DNA of 61,280 nt from Leptospiraceae bacterium (GCA_002717505.1 PBEB01000051.1:1-61280); one strand, 5' to 3'; counted from the first letter of the stretch, positions 26,822 to 35,845 are shown. Program-made: numbers and translations. The notes: generated by a model from the sequence alone, not told the origin.

Positions 26822-28330
26822 TCACAGCCGATACGGGGAATCTACATCGCCATTTTCTACAAAGACTGTTTTGACCTGGGTATAATGCTTCAATGCTTCC
26901 AGGGAGTTTTCCCGGCCAATGCCTGACTGTTTGTAGCCACCAAAGGGAATCTCTATAGGCGTCAGATTGTAATTGTTCACCCAGATGATTCCTGCTTCTA
27001 AAGCTCTGCTTACTCTGTGACCTCGATGGATGTCTCTCGTAAAAAGTCCGGCAGCAAGACCAAAGGGAGTGGCATTCGCACGGCGAACCGCTTCCTCCTC
27101 GGTGCTGAAGCTCAGTACGCTCATAACCGGTCCGAAAATCTCTTCGCATACGATTTGCATATCATCGTTGCAGTCCGTAAAGACCGTAGGATTTACAAAA
27201 TTTCCTGCGCTGAGCTCATCGTGGCTCCGTCCGAAATCCTTGCCGGCCACAGCCGAAGGATGCAGTTTCACCGTATCGGAGCCCAGAAATCTTTTGGCTC
27301 CTCCTTTCGTTCCAATATCGATGTATCCGCTGACCTTATTAAAATGATTTCTATCAATTAACGCTCCAATCTGTGTGGCCGGATCCATGGGATCGCCTAT
27401 AATTAGCTTTTCTGTGCATCGTTTCAGTTCCTTCAGAAACTCCTGTTCTATGCTGGAATGAACGAATACTCGAGTTCCGTTGGAGCAAATTTCACCCTGG
27501 GTATAGAAGTTCGCCATCATGGCGGCCTGCACCGCATTGGGAATATCTGCATCTTCAAAGATCAGAAGGGGAGATTTGCCTCCGAGTTCAAGCGTGACGT
27601 GCTTCAAAGTGGCGGCGGCGCTGGCCATAATCTTCTTTCCCGTACCTACTTCGCCTGTAAGGGAAATCTTATGAATGTCTGGATGCGCTACCATGGCTTT
27701 TCCCAGCTCAGCATCGCCCAGTAGTACCTGGAACAAGCCATCTGGCAGCCCAGCCTCCTGGTAGATTTCTGCAAGCTTTAGAGCGGTGATCATAGTTAAT
27801 TCGCTGGGCTTGAAGATCATCGCATTTCCGCCAGCAAGGGCTGGCGCCGATTTCCAGCATGCGATCTGGAAGGGATAGTTCCAGGCTCCTATGCCTCCCA
27901 CCACGCCCAGTGGCTCAGGAATGGAGTAAGCGAAGTTGTTACCCAGAGGATAATAATCTCCTTTTACCAGAGCCGCCGCATGGGCGAAGTATTCTACTGC
28001 ATCGGCTCCGGATACGATATCCACAGCCAGCGCTTCCTGGATGGGCTTCCCTGTATCCCATACTTCCAGAGCGGCAAGCTCGTCATTTTTTTCGCGTATC
28101 AATTCGGATGCTCTATGAAGCATACGGGCCCGTTCTGCCGGGAGAAGGTTGGCCCAGTGTTTCTGAGCAACCTGTGCATGCTGAATGGCCTCTTCCAGTT
28201 CTGCATCATCCGCTACCGCGGCCTCTCCGATCTTTTCGTTAGTGGCTGGATACTCAATGGGCAGGAATCGCTCCCCTTCCTTCTTCGCGTAGGTCCCGTT
28301 AATAAAGCTTTTGATTGTAATGAATTGCAT
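26822..28330 (-). CDS. betB: Betaine aldehyde dehydrogenase
   Basis: This NAD(P)-dependent aldehyde dehydrogenase oxidises betaine aldehyde to glycine betaine, an osmoprotectant. The catalytic Glu is in TLELGGKSP and the catalytic Cys in QGEICSNGTRVFV, the BetB-like variant. The C-terminal GGYKQSGIGRENSLEAL is typical of the family. Length 502. The start follows the symporter stop by one base (TAGaATG) with GAGG upstream, so the two are in one operon. The next gene is betA. Confidence 0.95.
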   Translation of the reverse strand: MQFITIKSFINGTYAKKEGERFLPIEYPATNEKIGEAAVADDAELEEAIQHAQVAQKHWANLLPAERARMLHRASELIREKNDELAALEVWDTGKPIQEALAVDIVSGADAVEYFAHAAALVKGDYYPLGNNFAYSIPEPLGVVGGIGAWNYPFQIACWKSAPALAGGNAMIFKPSELTMITALKLAEIYQEAGLPDGLFQVLLGDAELGKAMVAHPDIHKISLTGEVGTGKKIMASAAATLKHVTLELGGKSPLLIFEDADIPNAVQAAMMANFYTQGEICSNGTRVFVHSSIEQEFLKELKRCTEKLIIGDPMDPATQIGALIDRNHFNKVSGYIDIGTKGGAKRFLGSDTVKLHPSAVAGKDFGRSHDELSAGNFVNPTVFTDCNDDMQIVCEEIFGPVMSVLSFSTEEEAVRRANATPFGLAAGLFTRDIHRGHRVSRALEAGIIWVNNYNLTPIEIPFGGYKQSGIGRENSLEALKHYTQVKTVFVENGDVDSPYRL

Positions 28331-28331
28331 T

Positions 28332-29993
28332 CTATGTGTCCTCGGCCGTTTTTCGCACTACCAGCGGTCTTGGCGGAGACCATGTATGAGTTAGCCGGGA
28401 AACTACCATAATGGTAATCATGCTCGAAAGCATAGCGGTTGTGCGAAAGGGAAAGTTTACTACGCCGTCTTCGCCAATCATAGGATAGGGTAGGAATGTA
28501 GGAATCCCGAGCACAGCTTCGCCGCCTCCAATTCGCAGAATAAGAGCAACAATAAAACCCACCAGACTGCCTATGGTATTGGTCTTTTTGTCAAACAGGG
28601 CCAGAATCAACTGAGGAAACAGGATGCAATAAACAAAGTCGCTACATAGAAACCAGAGTTCATAGACACTCTTTACCTGCAGGGCGATGAGTGTGGCCGC
28701 TATTCCCACAATCCAGATCAGCCGCTTTATGATTTTAGGAATTCCGGAATGATCCTTCTTTGCGAAGAAGGGACGATAGACATTCCAGGCGCCAAGGGAG
28801 GACGCAGAGAGAATAGAGGAATCAGCACTGCTCATTACTGCAGAAGCCAGAGCTCCCAGGCCAATAATTGCGATTAAAGCAGGAGCCAGATTCTGTAAAA
28901 CGTAGGGTAGCACTACCGCTGATACTTCAGGTCCTTCCAGTCCCAGAGCGGTCCAGTCCGTGGTGGCTTCAATCATTCCGATGATCATTGCTGGCATCGC
29001 GGCTACAATGCAAAGTACTCCGGCTCCAATGGAAAGCCATCGGGCCACCTGACCGTTTTGACTGGAGAGTACTCTCTGGAAGTAAACGTGCCAGGGTATG
29101 CCACCAAAGATGAGAAGTAAGGCAGAGTCCCACCACAGAAAGTAGGAGTCTCCCCAGTTGGAGTCCTTCCAGCCATCCAACGGTGGAAACAGACTGGCCA
29201 TGGGACCCATCTCCGCTTTATAATCTCCATAGATACTTCCCAGGCTGGCTCCATCGGGAATCAGGAATGGAATGGTGAGCCAGAGCCCTGCAATCAAGAT
29301 GCCCAGTTGAAGAACATCGGTATTGGCAACGGCCCGCATTCCACCAATGGCAGTATAGGTAATGGCAATCAATGCGGATAGAATGATGGCAAGGTTAAAG
29401 TCGATGCCCAGAATGCTGCCAAAAGTAGTACCCAGGGCTGTAAGAACGGCGCCGGTCCAGAAGACTTCGCCCAGAAGAGCAGGGATGTATAGCAGAGCGG
29501 TCATGCGATCGCCGAATCGATCGGAGATGGGATCCAGTAACGTCGAGAAATTGTAGGAGCGCATCTTCTTTGCCAGAAAGATGCCACCGAACATCAAGCT
29601 CAGTGCGTAGCCCCAGGGGGCCTGGGCCCAGGCAAGTCCATACACTGCCACAGATTCTGCCGTTCCATTGATGAATCCTCCGCCTACCCAGGTAGCGGTC
29701 ATTGTGAACAGGGCCAGTCCCAGCGGCAGGGACCGACCGGCCAGGATCATCTCCTCTACTTCTTTTTCATCAGACAGGTTTTCGCGCTTCTTTCCGCTAC
29801 GAGAGCCTACGTAAAACATCGCGGAATAAAAAAGACACATCACTGCATAGCTGGGCCATTGAAATTCATCGCTTAGATTTTGAAGGAGTAATCCGATGAG
29901 CAGTAGCGCAGAAAAAACAAGGCTGGATGAAACCAGAGGATGATGCACCACATAGATATAGAAGCGATGGATGGGACTACCGGCCTGAATCAT
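28332..29993 (-). CDS. CHT1-like sodium:choline symporter (SSS/SLC5 family)
   Basis: About 553 residues with ~13 transmembrane helices. Several blocks match the animal high-affinity choline transporter CHT1 (SLC5A7): FTMTATWVGGGFINGTAE, YGLAWAQAPWGYALSL, IPALLGEVFW, GGIPWHVYFQRVLSS and SSADSSILSASS. It should import choline driven by the sodium gradient for BetB/BetA. I start at ATG 29993 because AAGGAG lies five bases upstream; the frame extends to 30029 without a site. Bacterial bet clusters more often use BCCT or ABC transporters. No betI repressor is adjacent. Confidence 0.9.
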   Translation of the reverse strand: MIQAGSPIHRFYIYVVHHPLVSSSLVFSALLLIGLLLQNLSDEFQWPSYAVMCLFYSAMFYVGSRSGKKRENLSDEKEVEEMILAGRSLPLGLALFTMTATWVGGGFINGTAESVAVYGLAWAQAPWGYALSLMFGGIFLAKKMRSYNFSTLLDPISDRFGDRMTALLYIPALLGEVFWTGAVLTALGTTFGSILGIDFNLAIILSALIAITYTAIGGMRAVANTDVLQLGILIAGLWLTIPFLIPDGASLGSIYGDYKAEMGPMASLFPPLDGWKDSNWGDSYFLWWDSALLLIFGGIPWHVYFQRVLSSQNGQVARWLSIGAGVLCIVAAMPAMIIGMIEATTDWTALGLEGPEVSAVVLPYVLQNLAPALIAIIGLGALASAVMSSADSSILSASSLGAWNVYRPFFAKKDHSGIPKIIKRLIWIVGIAATLIALQVKSVYELWFLCSDFVYCILFPQLILALFDKKTNTIGSLVGFIVALILRIGGGEAVLGIPTFLPYPMIGEDGVVNFPFRTTAMLSSMITIMVVSRLTHTWSPPRPLVVRKTAEDT

Positions 29994-30320
29994 GAATACT
30001 CCTTTTGCACGAAAGAAATAGTTCCACAATAGTGGACTTTACTATCGGGCTCAACTCTTCGGGGATCAAAGATCCTGAATTGCACAATGCGTTTATGTAT
30101 TGCCTTTCCGGTCTGCAAAAGTTCCGGAAGCCCCGCAGGGCTATTCTGGGCGAAAGGCCCGGTTGAAAATAAGCAGCTTATGATGCAGACAGACCAGGAC
30201 GGCCACAATAAGGTCATTCCCTGTATTTTAGGGTCAAGGGATTTTATTTCCCGGGGATCAATCAACTTAACTTTAGCTTTCAGTTGACAGTTCCTATCTG
30301 CAATCCACTAAATCCGTTTC

Positions 30321-31343
30321 ATGCGCCGGTTATTGCTTTCCTGGACATCCATAATAGTTTCCGTTCTAGCGGTTGTCATGCTATCGGCTTTCTGGATTCT
30401 GCGGGCCGAGGAGCGCGAGAATCAAGTAAGGATGAATACGATTTGCGGAGCGGATGAGCGCAAACAGGATGATGGCATTCCGGTGGCCAGAGTTTACTTT
30501 AATGAGCGTCAAGAAGCGCTCTGTACTGCATGGATCGCTCCGAACGGCTGGATGGTTACCGCTGGACATTGCACTTCAGGCTATTACCGATTCGATGAAG
30601 TTCAGTTTCAGGTGCCTTCTTCGAAATGCGATGGAACAATTCAAAACCCCGATGCCTCTTTTCGATTTGCCGTGGACCGCAGCTCAATTCAGCATCGAGT
30701 AGATTTGCCCACGACCCAGGATTGGGCGATTTTTCGCATCCATCCGGATTCTGAGATGCCGGATGAATTCAAGAATGGAGCTTTCTTTCGCATTAGCAAC
30801 GTAAAGATTCCAAAAGATGCCAACAGAAATCTAAAGAATACCGGATTTGGAGTGGAGCTTCGTAGCTTTGAAGGCTGCAAGAACAGAAACCGTACAATGC
30901 AAACAAGCGAAGCGAAGGCTTACAACAGTCCGGGTTATCTGATCCATTTTGCAGATACTCACATGGGAAGCTCTGGTTCCCCCCTCTATCAGGATCGCCA
31001 GGGAGACCTGTTCGCATACGGAACCCACAGGGGAGGGGGCTGTCCCAACATTGCCACGTCCGTGCTGAATCCAGGCTTTTTGAAAGCGCTCTCTCAGGCC
31101 TGGGGTAAACCTACGGTTTTTGTGGACTGGAAGGGGTCTCTGAGCGGCGAAGCTACTGGCGGAATCGAAGCTCCATTCCGAGCTCTGCAGCCAGCCCTGG
31201 ATCAGGTGAAACGAGACCAGGAAATTAGCATTGCCCCTGGCAGGTACAACGTGAAGGATCTGCGCATCCCCGACCGTCCGTTTCGCATTCGCGCCCCGTT
31301 TGGGTCTATTTCCATTCAACAAAATTCAGGAGAACATCAATGA
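30321..31343 (+). CDS. Secreted trypsin-like serine protease
   Basis: An N-terminal hydrophobic segment (SIIVSVLAVVMLSAFWIL) acts as signal or anchor. The S1 triad is complete: His83 in TAGHC, Asp134 in TQDWAIFRI, Ser218 in GSSGSPLY. Several cysteines (TICG, LCTA, GHC, SKC, EGC, GGC) suggest disulfides, fitting export. The last ~70 residues (APFRALQPALDQVKR, ISIAPGRYN) resemble the start of a beta-helix. The stop overlaps the start of a small lipoprotein gene (ATGA), so they form a pair. Substrate unknown. Confidence 0.88.
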   Translation: MRRLLLSWTSIIVSVLAVVMLSAFWILRAEERENQVRMNTICGADERKQDDGIPVARVYFNERQEALCTAWIAPNGWMVTAGHCTSGYYRFDEVQFQVPSSKCDGTIQNPDASFRFAVDRSSIQHRVDLPTTQDWAIFRIHPDSEMPDEFKNGAFFRISNVKIPKDANRNLKNTGFGVELRSFEGCKNRNRTMQTSEAKAYNSPGYLIHFADTHMGSSGSPLYQDRQGDLFAYGTHRGGGCPNIATSVLNPGFLKALSQAWGKPTVFVDWKGSLSGEATGGIEAPFRALQPALDQVKRDQEISIAPGRYNVKDLRIPDRPFRIRAPFGSISIQQNSGEHQ

Positions 31344-31729
31344 TATCTCGAACGATTCTACTGCTTCCCGCTCTGGCAATGGGGGCGCTGCTACACTGTA
31401 ACGATGCGCCGGCGACTCAGGACTTCTCTGATGCGAAAATGACCGATGGCACTGTTCTGGAAGTAAGTCCCGACGGTCATGTAATGGTGGGCGCCAGGGC
31501 CAGTTTAGTTGTGGCATCTGATGGCTCCGTGCATATCAAGGGGCCCTTTTCCGTAGACGATGCTCTTGTGGTGCGAGACGGCAAGGTCTTCATCAAGAAT
31601 CTACAGCAAGGTCAGGAAGCGGCCCGGCGAATTGAGGAACTGGAGAGTCGGATCGCCCGGATGGAGAGAAGGCTCATTGCTCTGGAGGAAGAAAAGGCCG
31701 CGGAGAATTATTCCGCATCGGCCAGGTAG
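31340..31729 (+). CDS. Small probable lipoprotein with C-terminal coiled coil
   Basis: 129 residues. A signal-like N-terminus (ISRTILLLPALAMGALLHC) ends in a weak spirochaete-style lipobox. The middle is strand-rich with repeated DG turns (VSPDGHVMVGA, VASDGSVHIKG, VVRDGKVFIKN). The end is a charged heptad-like helix (RRIEELESRIARMERRLIAL). It overlaps the protease stop by four bases, which implies coupled translation. It may tether or modulate the protease (inference). Confidence 0.7.
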   Translation: MISRTILLLPALAMGALLHCNDAPATQDFSDAKMTDGTVLEVSPDGHVMVGARASLVVASDGSVHIKGPFSVDDALVVRDGKVFIKNLQQGQEAARRIEELESRIARMERRLIALEEEKAAENYSASAR

Positions 31730-31855
31730 ACCTATAGATGCTACTGTGTTGCTGGAGATTTAAGCGAACCTTTCGATCCAGCGCTTTCTGCCTTTGGACC
31801 GCCTCATTGGTTTTGCCGTTTTCTGCTCCAATACTAAGTCATTGATTCTGCATTC

Positions 31856-31886
31856 ACTGCCGGTTTTCGTTCGCGCCCCCGGCAGT
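31856..31886. terminator. Hairpin between convergent genes
   Basis: ACTGCCGG (31856-31863) pairs with CCGGCAGT (31879-31886) across a 15-base loop. It is placed between the small lipoprotein gene and the convergent lipoprotein gene ending at 31958. There is no U-tract. Confidence 0.4.
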
Positions 31887-31957
31887 TGAATTCGAAACGG
31901 GCAAGTGTGTCAGCATTTTCGCGCGGGCACTATCTGCATTTCGAGGGCATCTGCCTT

Positions 31958-33100
31958 CTATTTTGAGAAGGCAACCATCAATCCAGAAGCCTTGGCTGCT
32001 GTCTTTGGGCCATAGCCATAGGCGAAAGGCAGGTGTTCCGAACCCTGGCTGTATGCTCGTATCAAGTCCTGCTGGGGATAGACTCCCATTCCAGGCAATG
32101 GATAGCGATAGGTCCCGTAAAGAGTGATGTCCCATTGGTCCGGCTTAAAGCTGCGATACGGAATGCCAGAGTCGTCCTGGACTATTACTTCGGAATGTTC
32201 GAGGAGGTATCGCGCTCCTTCCTGATGGGCGGATCTGTGAAATAGATACACAGCTGCCTTCATCATTACAGCCACATTTCCCAGGCTGTGAATGTAACGG
32301 CCCCGAGCTGTGGAATCCGAGAATAATGCATTATCAATACGTGTGGAATGGTAGAATAGCTCCTTCTCTTCCCCCGTATTGCCATCCATAAAACCTATGC
32401 GATACCCGGGAAGGTAACAGGGATTTACAGACTCCGTAACCAGCTTGCCTTCTTCGTTGACGCATGTTTGATCCACAGTTTCGATTCTATGGCCCAACCG
32501 AACCAGAAATACAGACACTGTGGGGAGGGTACCAAAGAAACCGTACTTTTCCGGGTTCATGTACCAGTTCATCCAGCGCGAAAAGAAGTATCCGGTGAGG
32601 GCAATATTTCCCAGCATCTTTCGCACGGAATAGAGGCCTTCCTGCAACTGCGGATCCGTCATGCTGGACGGATCTGGCATTCGGCCCGGCTTTTCCATGG
32701 CAATCATTACGTAGCGTTTCGCATCCGGATAGATTAGTTTGAAATTTAGCAGATCTCCTCCGCTCAAAGGGTACAGAGCGGTATCAGTTTTTATACCATC
32801 CATTCGGGGAGACAATTCCGCCCTCCACCAGGCGGTCATGGGAGCCACCCGCTTGCGATCCACCGAGGTCCAGAAAGCGTTCATCTGGCGAACATGATCC
32901 TGGTAGTGAGGCAGTTTCAGGATTTTGGCGATGTCCGGCCTTTCCTGAAAGGCCCTGGACGTTGGTAAACCGGCCAGGAACAGCGCTCGCTCATGCCAGT
33001 CTGAATAGTCCTGGGTGGACGGACTTTGTTTTTCTACCTGGCTTGTATTCTGCTGACAACCCAGCAGGATGATGAAAAGGGAGAGGACGATTCGATTCAT
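31958..33100 (-). CDS. Lipoprotein of unknown function, 380 residues
   Basis: Starts at ATG 33100 with AGGA nine bases upstream; MNRIVLSLFIILLGC is a short signal with lipobox LLGC. The frame is open another 84 codons upstream, but no signal would fit there. The mature protein is aromatic-rich (YPLSGGDLLNFKLIYPDAKRY, FFSRWMNWYMNPEKYG). I do not recognise the family. It probably faces the periplasm or the surface. Confidence 0.75.
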   Translation of the reverse strand: MNRIVLSLFIILLGCQQNTSQVEKQSPSTQDYSDWHERALFLAGLPTSRAFQERPDIAKILKLPHYQDHVRQMNAFWTSVDRKRVAPMTAWWRAELSPRMDGIKTDTALYPLSGGDLLNFKLIYPDAKRYVMIAMEKPGRMPDPSSMTDPQLQEGLYSVRKMLGNIALTGYFFSRWMNWYMNPEKYGFFGTLPTVSVFLVRLGHRIETVDQTCVNEEGKLVTESVNPCYLPGYRIGFMDGNTGEEKELFYHSTRIDNALFSDSTARGRYIHSLGNVAVMMKAAVYLFHRSAHQEGARYLLEHSEVIVQDDSGIPYRSFKPDQWDITLYGTYRYPLPGMGVYPQQDLIRAYSQGSEHLPFAYGYGPKTAAKASGLMVAFSK

Positions 33101-33493
33101 TTGGAATTCCTGATTCTGGTTTCGCAATTCGGAAGCACCGGTGGTTATTATCGGCTTCAGGAGAGCCCATTCTGCAGTTACAGAAGCAGATCCAGTTTTT
33201 TTGAGCATCAAGACAAGATCCTGACAGTCCGGCCAGTTTCTTTCCAACAATCTCCGCAGTTCCTCGTCTAATATTCTGGTAGTCCTTTCAGTCTTTCCTT
33301 CTCTAAAGGCGGCTGCGCGGAAAGGGACGGATTCCCGGAGAATCACATGCATTTATTCTATTTCACAATCACTCTGGAATGCTGGGCCAGAGCATCTCTT
33401 ACGGATGAAGAAATTCAGTTATTGAATCAAGCCAACACAAGAAGCCATTATTCCGATTTGCTGGATTTAATGGTCTGAATCTCTGAATTTCGG
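33101..33493. other. 393-bp gap with one candidate small ORF
   Basis: This gap lies between two minus-strand genes. It should contain the promoter of the 380-residue lipoprotein gene. The only gene-like content I see is the 43-residue plus-strand frame listed separately. Confidence 0.5.
33347..33478 (+). CDS. Candidate 43-residue small protein
   Basis: ATG at 33347 has GGAG seven bases upstream. The product begins hydrophobic (MHLFYFTITLECWA) and ends in an amphipathic, acidic helix (SLTDEEIQLLNQANTR, SDLLDLMV). It is opposite in strand to both neighbours. No known family; it could be chance. Confidence 0.3.
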   Translation: MHLFYFTITLECWARASLTDEEIQLLNQANTRSHYSDLLDLMV

Positions 33494-33799
33494 TTATCGG
33501 TTGGAGTTCCTGGAATTCTGTTTCGGATTTTTACCGGCAATGCCAGAATTAACGCTGAATCGCAGCCAGAGCTTACGTATACCGAGACCCAGAAAAACTG
33601 TAATTGGGACTCCATGCATGGCAAGGTCCAGCCAATCCAGCGGCGTCTGCAGCCAGCCAAACCAGAGCAAAACGAGTTTCTGCCAGAGGTGGGGTTCCTC
33701 ACCCAGAGGACTGATGGCCAGGATCCCGGCCAGGGCGCCCAGAATCCAGAAGGAGGCGCTGGACTCCGGTGGTTTATTTTCCTTTTCTGAATGATTCAT
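33494..33799 (-). CDS. Small membrane protein, coupled to site-2 protease
   Basis: 101 residues with two or three hydrophobic segments (FWILGALAGILAISPLG, LVLLWFGWL, VPITVFLGLGI) and a basic, Asn/Ser-rich tail. ATG overlaps the stop of the upstream site-2 protease gene (ATGA), strong support for a real gene in the same operon. It may be an accessory or inhibitor of that protease (inference). The opposite-strand frame at 33501-33794 is a shadow. Confidence 0.7.
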   Translation of the reverse strand: MNHSEKENKPPESSASFWILGALAGILAISPLGEEPHLWQKLVLLWFGWLQTPLDWLDLAMHGVPITVFLGLGIRKLWLRFSVNSGIAGKNPKQNSRNSNR

Positions 33800-34905
33800 G
33801 CCCTATCTCTTAACGGGGACTCCAGATACTGTTGCATGGCCTTGTTCAAAGTCAGCAACTCTTCTATATTATCTCGGTCCAGAATTCCCACAAGCTTTCG
33901 CCCTCGATACACCGGCGCAATAGGGGAATCGTTTTCCTGTAGGTGCCGGAGTGCATCGTCCAGAGTACTTTCCAACCTTAGATGAGGAAACCTGGTTTTC
34001 ATAATCTTGCGAACAGAGACTTGATTCCCATGGGTTGCCAGCCCGTTAAAGATCTCCTTCTTGGTCAATACACCCACCACCTTCTCCTGCTCAATTACCA
34101 GAAACTCCTCTTCCTGTCCGGCAAGCAATAGTTCCACGGCCTGAATGATGCTTTGCTCCGGGCGAAGCGAAGAGTAATGCTTCATCAAGATATTGGAAAC
34201 AGTGTAAGATCTGAGTGAGCTGCGTATCTGCTCCGAAGAGGACTCGGCGGATGCTCCCAGAAATACAAAGATACCGATGAACAAGAGTCCCAGGCTGTAC
34301 ATAAATCCCAGAATTACAAAAAGAATACCCAGGGCCTGTCCGATCTCTGCTGTGATCGTTGTAGCTCGTTCATGGCTCATGCGAAAGCCCAGCAATCCGC
34401 GAAGAACCCGACCGCCATCCATAGGAAATGCTGGAATCAAATTAAATGCTGCCAGCAGAGCATTGGCCCAGAGCAGATTTTCAATAAGCGAAAAGGGGCC
34501 TTCCACTAATGTGAGATTTTGTGGTATTTCGGGGATGTGGCCCATGATCACAAGAAGCAGAAATAGACCGATGGCGATTATGCCATTCATGGCCGGACCT
34601 GCCAGAGCGATGAGGAATTCAGCGGAGGGCTCTTCCGGTAACTTGCGAAAGCGAGCCATCCCTCCTATGGGTAGAAGCACAATATCCCTGGTGCGGACCT
34701 TGAATCGACGGGCCATCAGCGCATGCCCCAGTTCATGAAGGAGTACAGAGGCAAAAAGAAGAAATATAAAGGCCAGAATCTCGATCACATTCTGGACAGG
34801 TTTGCCCATCTGGCTGAGCAAAATCCAGCCAAGAAGAATCAGGAAAGTCCAGTGCAGGTATACGCGAATACCAAAAGGTCTGCCAACGAAAAGGGACCAT
34901 TTCAT
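33796..34905 (-). CDS. Site-2 protease family zinc metallopeptidase with CBS pair
   Basis: M50 membrane protease with about six hydrophobic segments. The zinc motif HELGHA and the second motif NLIPAFPMDGGRVL are complete. The C-terminal ~125 residues are two CBS domains (ILMKHYSSLRPEQSIIQ, IMKTRFPHLRLESTLDDAL), which often bind adenosine nucleotides and could gate activity by energy state. I start at ATG 34905 (MKWSLFVGRPFGIRVYLHWTF), the family's normal N-terminus; the frame is open to 34998. Substrate unknown, perhaps an anti-sigma factor or signal-peptide remnant. Confidence 0.92.
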   Translation of the reverse strand: MKWSLFVGRPFGIRVYLHWTFLILLGWILLSQMGKPVQNVIEILAFIFLLFASVLLHELGHALMARRFKVRTRDIVLLPIGGMARFRKLPEEPSAEFLIALAGPAMNGIIAIGLFLLLVIMGHIPEIPQNLTLVEGPFSLIENLLWANALLAAFNLIPAFPMDGGRVLRGLLGFRMSHERATTITAEIGQALGILFVILGFMYSLGLLFIGIFVFLGASAESSSEQIRSSLRSYTVSNILMKHYSSLRPEQSIIQAVELLLAGQEEEFLVIEQEKVVGVLTKKEIFNGLATHGNQVSVRKIMKTRFPHLRLESTLDDALRHLQENDSPIAPVYRGRKLVGILDRDNIEELLTLNKAMQQYLESPLRDRA

Positions 34906-35118
34906 GGTATAAATGTAAGAAGCCTGCCCTCTGCGTCTACAAAAGCAAAGAGTTTGTGACGATTCGGGGCCTGCGCTTTTCGTGCAATTCAGTGGCAATT
35001 AGAATGTGTAGTCTTTGACAGACCAACGCCGATCTTGATTGGATCGTATGGTTGAGACAGAGCTATATTCAGCCAGGTCTATTGAAAATGGACTCTGCTA
35101 ATTTATAGAGGAGCGAAC

Positions 35119-35547
35119 ATGGAACCGGTATGGCAGACAGAATGGGAAGGAGGCAGGGGAAATGCCCTTCAGGCCTGCATCGCATCTATAATGGAACAGG
35201 AGCTTGCGGCGGTACCCAATTTTATTGAGGCGCCAGACTATCTGGACTCTTTGAATCAATTCCTGAGTCAGTATCGCATGGCATTTTTGAAAGTAACTCT
35301 GGAGTCGGGTCGCTTACCCTTTCCGGCGGATGGAATTCTCTGTGTTTTAGCGGGTCCCAGCCCCAGAGGATCACACAGGCATATTATCGTTGCGCGGACT
35401 TCAGGGGTAGAATTCCAGCCGTTGCATGATCCGCATCCTGCCGGGGGTAATCTGGCGGGCGATCCAGTTTGGGCTGGCTTTATTTTACCTCTGGATCCGC
35501 TGCATCGGGATCATCCAGAATCCCTTCAGATCCATCCGACTCCATAA
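35119..35547 (+). CDS. Small C39/papain-like cysteine peptidase-like protein
   Basis: 142 residues. Motifs match a widespread uncharacterised papain-like family: Cys20 in GNALQACIASIMEQ, then VPNF, GPSPRGSHRHIIV with His86 or His88, and PLHDPHPAG with Asp104. A Cys-His-Asp triad is therefore possible. No signal peptide, so it may be cytoplasmic. Its 3' end overlaps the convergent YceK-like gene by 68 bases. Activity is not proven for the family, and the assignment is from remembered motif patterns. Confidence 0.65.
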   Translation: MEPVWQTEWEGGRGNALQACIASIMEQELAAVPNFIEAPDYLDSLNQFLSQYRMAFLKVTLESGRLPFPADGILCVLAGPSPRGSHRHIIVARTSGVEFQPLHDPHPAGGNLAGDPVWAGFILPLDPLHRDHPESLQIHPTP

Positions 35548-35845
35548 AGTTTTCCGACGGATAGTCCGCAAAAATCGTGTAGGGAATCGTGTAAGGAAGC
35601 ACCAGGGTGTCCGCCACCAGGCTAAAGGGAAAGTCCAGGATTCCCAGGTAGCGAAACATAGGTCCCGGTCCGTGCGGATGATCATAGGAGCTACCGATGA
35701 TGACGACATTTGCGCGAGTGCCGGAGTAGATTTTATTCGTCTCGATTTCGTCGCCAACTGTAATCATGGTAAAGCAGGCCGGGGCTATCCCGAGAATTAG
35801 CAGAATTGCCGAGGCTCGCGCCAGAAAACGGTACTTGCTTTCCAT
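35480..35845 (-). CDS. YceK/YidQ-like (DUF1375) lipoprotein
   Basis: ATG 35845 has GGAGG six bases upstream and starts a signal with lipobox-like IAPAC. The mature part follows the YceK/YidQ pattern: Y-S-G-T-R near the start (KIYSGTRANVVIIG), then LGILDFPFSLVADTLVLPYTIP. The family is of small enterobacterial and spirochaetal lipoproteins of unknown role. The frame is open back to 36016 but without a signal. The acidic tail overlaps the convergent cysteine-peptidase-like gene. Confidence 0.8.
   Translation of the reverse strand: MESKYRFLARASAILLILGIAPACFTMITVGDEIETNKIYSGTRANVVIIGSSYDHPHGPGPMFRYLGILDFPFSLVADTLVLPYTIPYTIFADYPSENFMESDGSEGILDDPDAADPEVK

Noticed and set aside
33101-33352. 84-codon upstream extension of the 380-residue lipoprotein
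   Set aside because: The signal peptide and AGGA fix the start at 33100; the extension would bury the signal.
33501-33794. Plus-strand frame opposite the small membrane gene
   Set aside because: The minus-strand gene has an ATGA overlap with the protease gene and membrane segments; the plus frame is its shadow.
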